From: an uncultured Ruminococcus sp. | Lineage (GTDB): Bacteria; Bacillota; Clostridia; Oscillospirales; Ruminococcaceae | Direction of reading: 5' to 3' | Assembly: GCA_947177715.1 (NCBI GenBank) | Contig: CAMWVM010000029.1 | Location: 1-11,153, forward strand | DNA: 11,153 nucleotides | Part shown: piece after piece, positions 5,842 to 11,153 of the stretch | Numbering within the stretch: position 1 is the first letter of the stretch | How the letters are laid out: every line of letters starts with the position of its first letter | Translations under genes and position numbers: made by a program | Notes under the pieces: model-generated | What the model was told of the DNA's origin: nothing | What the model saw: only the letters and a program-made list of their open reading frames with translations | The model's database searches: none

Positions 5842-6885
5842 ATGCTTGATTTAAAAAACATGAAAAAATCGGATTTTTATTATGAACTTCCGCAGGAGCT
5901 TATTGCACAGAAGCCTGTTGAACCAAGAAACGCTTCCCGTCTTCTCAAAGTTGACAGAAACACAGGAGATATTGAACACAATCATTTTTATAATCTATGC
6001 GATTATTTAAAAAAAGGTGATTTACTTGTATTAAATGATTCAAGAGTTCTTCCTGCACGAATTTATGGTGAAAAATCAGACAACGGATCGTTCATTGAAT
6101 TTCTTTTGGTTGAACAGCGTGGAAATTTGGAATGGGAGATTTTATGCCGTCCTGGCAAAAAAGCAAAAATCGGTACAGAATTCGTTTTTGGCGGAGGAAA
6201 GCTTAAAGCTGTGATTACTGATATTTTAGAGGACGGCAACCGCATTGCAAGATTTGAATGCGAGGATAATTTTTTCTCTGCTCTTGATGAAATCGGTCAG
6301 ATGCCGCTGCCACCTTATATTACCGAAAAATTAGAGGACAAGGAACGATATCAAACCGTTTATTCCAATGAGCTTGGTTCGTCGGCGGCTCCGACCGCAG
6401 GGCTTCATTTCACAAAGGAAATGCTTAAAGACATTGAAGACATGGGTGTAAACATTGCATATGTTACACTCCATGTAGGACTTGGAACTTTTCGTCCTGT
6501 AAAAGAGGACAAGGTGCTTGATCACAAGATGCATAGAGAGCATTATGAAATACCAAAGCGTACTGCTGATTTAATAAACCAGACAAAAAACAATGGCGGC
6601 AGAGTTATTGCTGTAGGTACTACATCTTGCAGAACTTTAGAAAGCGTTGCTACATTTTATAATGAAATTAAACCATGTGATGGATACACTGATATATTCA
6701 TATATCCAGGATATAAATTCAAGGTTCTTGACGGACTTATCACAAACTTCCATCTGCCTGAAAGCACGCTTATTATGCTTGTATCTGCTTTTTTAGGATA
6801 TGAAAACACAATTAACGCTTATAATGAAGCTGTCAAAGAAAAATACAGATTCTTTAGTTTCGGCGATAGCATGATCGTAATTTAG
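5842..6885 (+). CDS. queA: tRNA preQ1(34) S-adenosylmethionine ribosyltransferase-isomerase (QueA)
   Basis: QueA moves the ribosyl part of S-adenosylmethionine onto preQ1 already placed in tRNA position 34, making epoxyqueuosine. The 347-residue protein is full length. Signatures in order are SDFYYELPQELIAQKP near the N-terminus, GDLLVLNDSRVLPARIYG (about 55-72), SSAAPTAGLHFT, YVTLHVGLGTFRPV, HREHYEIP, GTTSCRTLES, and ITNFHLPESTLIMLVSAF with YRFFSFGDSM at the C-terminus. AGGAGA (5830-5835) supports ATG 5842. Met7 (MKKSDF) matches the start of many homologues and is the alternative. It heads a plus-strand operon with a PAS protein, tgt and mntP, divergent from the lysine operon. Pairing with tgt is common in bacteria because Tgt makes the substrate of QueA. 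Confidence 0.97.
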   Translation: MLDLKNMKKSDFYYELPQELIAQKPVEPRNASRLLKVDRNTGDIEHNHFYNLCDYLKKGDLLVLNDSRVLPARIYGEKSDNGSFIEFLLVEQRGNLEWEILCRPGKKAKIGTEFVFGGGKLKAVITDILEDGNRIARFECEDNFFSALDEIGQMPLPPYITEKLEDKERYQTVYSNELGSSAAPTAGLHFTKEMLKDIEDMGVNIAYVTLHVGLGTFRPVKEDKVLDHKMHREHYEIPKRTADLINQTKNNGGRVIAVGTTSCRTLESVATFYNEIKPCDGYTDIFIYPGYKFKVLDGLITNFHLPESTLIMLVSAFLGYENTINAYNEAVKEKYRFFSFGDSMIVI

Positions 6886-6896
6886 GAGGATGTTAC

Positions 6897-8431
<1,535 letters not shown>

Positions 8432-8449
8432 TCTGAAAGGAATTTATCA

Positions 8450-9013
8450 ATGAGAATTACTGAACTATTGTTACTCGCCGTTGGATTATCAATGGACGCA
8501 TTTGCCGTATCGGTTACTAATGGACTATGTCTAAAAAAATCAGGCTGTAAAGCCGCTGCCTCATGCGGAATATGTTTTGGACTATTTCAGGGAATAATGC
8601 CTACAATAGGATTCGCTCTTGGTAAAACCTTTACAAATTACATAACAAGCATTGATCATTATATCGCTTTGATTCTTTTATCGTTTATAGGCGGCAAAAT
8701 GATTTTTGACTCTTTTAAAAATGATGACGAAAGCTGTGAAACACAGTTTTCGCTTACATTAGGACTTCTGCTTGTACAGGGAGTTGCAACAAGTATTGAT
8801 GCATTAGCTGTCGGAGTAAGCTTTGCTGCTCTTTCGGTTAATATAGTAAGCGCTGCCGCTTTTATCTGCGGTGTTACTTTTATTTTCAGTTTTGCTGGTA
8901 TATTTATCGGAAAGAAATTTGGAACTGTATTAAATAGCAAAGCACAGATACTTGGTGGACTGATACTTATTGGAATCGGCATAAAAATATTTATTGAGCA
9001 TATGTTTTTCTAA
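8450..9013 (+). CDS. mntP: Manganese efflux pump MntP
   Basis: MntP (formerly YebN/DUF204) exports Mn2+ across the cytoplasmic membrane. The 187-residue, very hydrophobic protein has about six membrane segments (roughly residues 3-23, 36-57, 66-86, 101-124, 128-152 and 165-184). It shows the internal repeat of the family: GLSMDAFAVS with Asp16 in the first half and ATSIDALAVGVSFA with Asp117 in the second, the acidic residues expected in the metal path. LGGLILIGIGIKIFIEH closes the second half. AAAGG (8436-8440) precedes ATG 8450. The gene follows tgt by 18 bases, so it is probably read from the queA promoter. There is no room for the manganese riboswitch (yybP-ykoY) that often precedes such exporters. 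A terminator-like hairpin follows. Confidence 0.93.
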   Translation: MRITELLLLAVGLSMDAFAVSVTNGLCLKKSGCKAAASCGICFGLFQGIMPTIGFALGKTFTNYITSIDHYIALILLSFIGGKMIFDSFKNDDESCETQFSLTLGLLLVQGVATSIDALAVGVSFAALSVNIVSAAAFICGVTFIFSFAGIFIGKKFGTVLNSKAQILGGLILIGIGIKIFIEHMFF

Positions 9014-9017
9014 AATA

Positions 9018-9046
9018 AAGGGCACAGAAATGTGCCCTAAATTTAT
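9018..9046 (+). terminator. Terminator-like hairpin after mntP
   Basis: GGGCACA (9020-9026), loop GAAA, TGTGCCC (9031-9037); one more A-T pair extends the stem to eight. The loop is a stable GNRA type. The following TAAATTTATTAAT has only a weak T run, so termination may be partial. It marks the end of the queA-PAS-tgt-mntP operon. Confidence 0.75.
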
Positions 9047-9146
9047 TAATAATTGTGATTATTGTTAATAATAAAGTCATAAATATATGATATCATATAT
9101 TAAATTGTTTTTACATGCCAAAAAAAGAATCGGAATGATAGAAAAT

Positions 9147-9812
9147 ATGATAAAACTTGTAATATTTGATTTAGACGGAACGTTAATAAACTCTGTTAAT
9201 GATCTTGCCGACGCAGTGAACGACTCTCTGGCTGAAATGGGATATCCTGTTCATGAAGTGGACAAGTACTATAATTTTGTGGGTAACGGCACAGTTAAAC
9301 TATCTGAACGGGCTTTGCCATTAGATCACAGAAACCAAGATGAAGTTATAAAGCTTCACACTCTTTTTGCAGAAAAGTATGAAAAATACTGCCTTAATAA
9401 AACAAAGCCTTATGATGGAATCATAGATACTGTACACAAGCTTAAAAATGAGTTTAAAATAAAATGTGCTGTTGCTTCAAACAAAACCGATTCTTTTGCA
9501 AAGTATATTGTTAATAATCTTTTTCAGCATGATGATTTTGACACTGTAATCGGCAAACTTGACGGCATACCAGCAAAGCCCGATCCTCAGATTATTTTTA
9601 ATATTATCAATCAGTTTGATGTTGACAAGTCCGAAGTAATTCTTGTTGGAGATTCTGATGTTGATGTAATAACTGCACATAACGGAAATATACCATGCAT
9701 TGGATGTGAATGGGGATTCAGAGGAAAAGAAGAGCTTGAAAAAGCCGGTGCAGATTATATTGCGAAGAAACCGGAGGATATATTAAAAATAGTTCGCAAT
9801 CTGCAAGGATAG
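9147..9812 (+). CDS. gph: HAD-superfamily phosphatase, phosphoglycolate phosphatase-like
   Basis: From ATG 9147 the protein has 221 residues, usual for the family. Motif I is FDLDGTL with Asp8 as nucleophile and Asp10 as acid/base. A helical cap domain runs from about residue 15 to 85 (NDLADAVNDSLAEMGYP...). Motif II is AVASNKT (about 107-113). Motif III is the lysine in PAKPDPQIIF. Motif IV is VGDSDVDVITAHN, followed by the GCEWGFRGKEEL stretch typical of Gph/PpaX-like enzymes. Substrates may be phosphoglycolate, pyrophosphate or another small phosphate ester; sequence alone does not decide. Starts at 9087, 9135 and 9147 share the frame and none has a strong ribosome binding site. The first adds an unrelated basic stretch, so 9147 (MIKLVIFDLDG) or 9135 is preferred. 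It follows the mntP terminator by about 100 bases and precedes an acyl-CoA synthetase. Confidence 0.85.
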   Translation: MIKLVIFDLDGTLINSVNDLADAVNDSLAEMGYPVHEVDKYYNFVGNGTVKLSERALPLDHRNQDEVIKLHTLFAEKYEKYCLNKTKPYDGIIDTVHKLKNEFKIKCAVASNKTDSFAKYIVNNLFQHDDFDTVIGKLDGIPAKPDPQIIFNIINQFDVDKSEVILVGDSDVDVITAHNGNIPCIGCEWGFRGKEELEKAGADYIAKKPEDILKIVRNLQG

Positions 9813-9877
9813 ATTTAATTAAAGATAATATCAGGACTAAGTCCCTAATATATTTTATAAGATTCGAGGAAACTATA

Positions 9878-11153
9878 ATGAATGATTTTTACAAAAGATT
9901 TGTAAACGAAGAATTTGACAGCAACGGAAATTTAGTAAAATTTGAACTTAATTTAAATGATGACTTTAATTTTTCCTATGATGTTATCGATGAACTTGCA
10001 GCTTTAAAGCCTGACAAGACCGCTATTCTATGGGTTAATGAAAAAGGTGAAGAACACTCATTTACATTCAAAGAATTAAAAGAAAAAAGCAATCAGGTTG
10101 CTAACATGATGCTTGATCATGGTGTAAAGAAAGGCGACATGGTTATGTCCGTTCTCAAGCGTCACTATGAATATTGGTTTTTAGCTTATGGACTGATGAA
10201 AATCGGTGCTGTTCTAATTCCTGCAACAAACCAGCTTATGAAAAAAGATTTTACCTACCGTTTTAAGGCTGCTGATGTAAAATACATCGTAGCAACAGGC
10301 GAAGACAACGTTCCTGAACACATTGACAGCGCTCTTGAAGATTATGTCGGTATGGTTGAAAAGTTTATTACTCACGGTTCTGCTGACGGCTGGACAGACT
10401 TTCTTAGTGAAATTGACAAATATCCAAAAACACTGGATAGAATTGAAACTCATGTAGATGAAACCATGCTGTTATATTTCAGTTCCGGTACAACAGGCTA
10501 TCCCAAAATGGTAATGCATAGATATTCCCTTGCAGCAGCTCATATTATTACTGCAAAACACTGGCATCACCTTGATGAAAATTCACTTCATCTGACTGTT
10601 TCTGAAAGCGGTTGGGCAAAATGTGCTTGGGGAAAAATGTTTGGTCAGTTTATCTGCGGTGCAACAACATTTATTTATGACTTTGACCGTTTTGTACCTT
10701 CAAATGTTCTTAAAATAATACAGGATTACAAACTTACATCATTCTGTGCTCCGCCAACAATGTACAGATTTTTTATTAAAGAAGGTTTAAAGAATTACGA
10801 TTTATCTTCACTTAAATACAGCTGTATAGCTGGTGAAGCACTTAATCCTGAAGTATATAATAAATGGTATGAATATACTGGACTTAAGCTAATGGAAGGC
10901 TTCGGTCAGACTGAAACTGCGGTTATTGTGGGAAACCTTTACGGCATGGAACCAAAGCCTGGTTCTATGGGAAAGCCTACTCCACTATACAATGTTGAAA
11001 TAGTCAATGAAAACGGTGAACCTGTTAAAACAGGCGAAACAGGTGAAATTGTTATCCTTGCAGAACAAGGAAACCACCCTGCATTATTTAAAGAATATTA
11101 CAGAAATCCTGCTGAGAACGAACATGCTTGGCGTTTTGGAATGTATCATACAG
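9878..11153 (+). CDS. AMP-forming acyl-CoA synthetase (medium-chain/ACSM-like), cut by window edge
   Basis: The frame is open from ATG 9878 to the right edge, giving 425 residues of an expected ~550. It belongs to the adenylate-forming (ANL) family, which activates a carboxylic acid with ATP and loads it onto CoA. The P-loop-like motif YFSSGTTGYPK lies at residues 200-210. SESGWAKCAWGKMFGQF (242-258) resembles acetyl/medium-chain acyl-CoA synthetases (ACSM-like). CIAGEALNP (316-324) and the A5 motif GFGQTET (341-347) follow. The hinge and catalytic lysine of the C-terminal domain lie outside the window. No N-terminal acetyl-CoA synthetase extension is seen, which fits a medium-chain or general acid acyl-CoA ligase. 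GAGGA (9866-9870) is a good ribosome binding site. The substrate cannot be named, and the link to the upstream phosphatase gene is only adjacency (65 bases). Confidence 0.92.
   Translation, partial: MNDFYKRFVNEEFDSNGNLVKFELNLNDDFNFSYDVIDELAALKPDKTAILWVNEKGEEHSFTFKELKEKSNQVANMMLDHGVKKGDMVMSVLKRHYEYWFLAYGLMKIGAVLIPATNQLMKKDFTYRFKAADVKYIVATGEDNVPEHIDSALEDYVGMVEKFITHGSADGWTDFLSEIDKYPKTLDRIETHVDETMLLYFSSGTTGYPKMVMHRYSLAAAHIITAKHWHHLDENSLHLTVSESGWAKCAWGKMFGQFICGATTFIYDFDRFVPSNVLKIIQDYKLTSFCAPPTMYRFFIKEGLKNYDLSSLKYSCIAGEALNPEVYNKWYEYTGLKLMEGFGQTETAVIVGNLYGMEPKPGSMGKPTPLYNVEIVNENGEPVKTGETGEIVILAEQGNHPALFKEYYRNPAENEHAWRFGMYHT

Overview
The window looks like a chromosomal segment of a low-GC, Gram-positive gut-type clostridium (Ruminococcus/Oscillospiraceae-like is my inference). 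The grounds are AT-rich codon use, strong AGGAGG-type ribosome binding sites, an L-box (lysine) riboswitch over lysine-pathway genes, a lipoprotein signal of Gram-positive style, and RHS polymorphic-toxin debris. No rRNA, tRNA, CRISPR array or insertion sequence is visible.

Bases 1-1920 are an accessory, very AT-rich region. It opens with the 3' end of a large protein whose C-terminal domain has a cysteine-peptidase-like pattern (NCYSYA ... DYHF). A small lipoprotein, a candidate immunity partner, follows 11 bases later. Then come a short multi-pass membrane protein, two related palindromic elements, and an orphan fragment of an RHS core ([11 protein letters not shown]) that ends abruptly before a sugar O-acetyltransferase gene (1920-2495). 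I read this as an RHS toxin/immunity locus eroded by recombination.

Bases 2500-5780 hold a minus-strand lysine/diaminopimelate operon, asd-dapA-dapB. It is led by a good promoter, a ~180-nt lysine riboswitch and a terminator switch, and it ends in a hairpin shared with the convergent acetyltransferase gene. Asd makes aspartate semialdehyde, DapA condenses it with pyruvate, and DapB reduces the product, feeding cell-wall diaminopimelate and lysine.

Bases 5842-9040 are a plus-strand operon: queA, a single-domain PAS protein, tgt and mntP, ending in a hairpin. QueA and Tgt are tRNA queuosine-modification enzymes. The PAS protein and the manganese exporter are their tightly packed and less expected neighbours. 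Next come a HAD-family phosphoglycolate-phosphatase-like gene (about 9147-9812) and an acyl-CoA synthetase that runs off the right edge.

The central and right parts are ordinary core metabolism with clear assignments. The left ~1.9 kb is the part with possible new biology.
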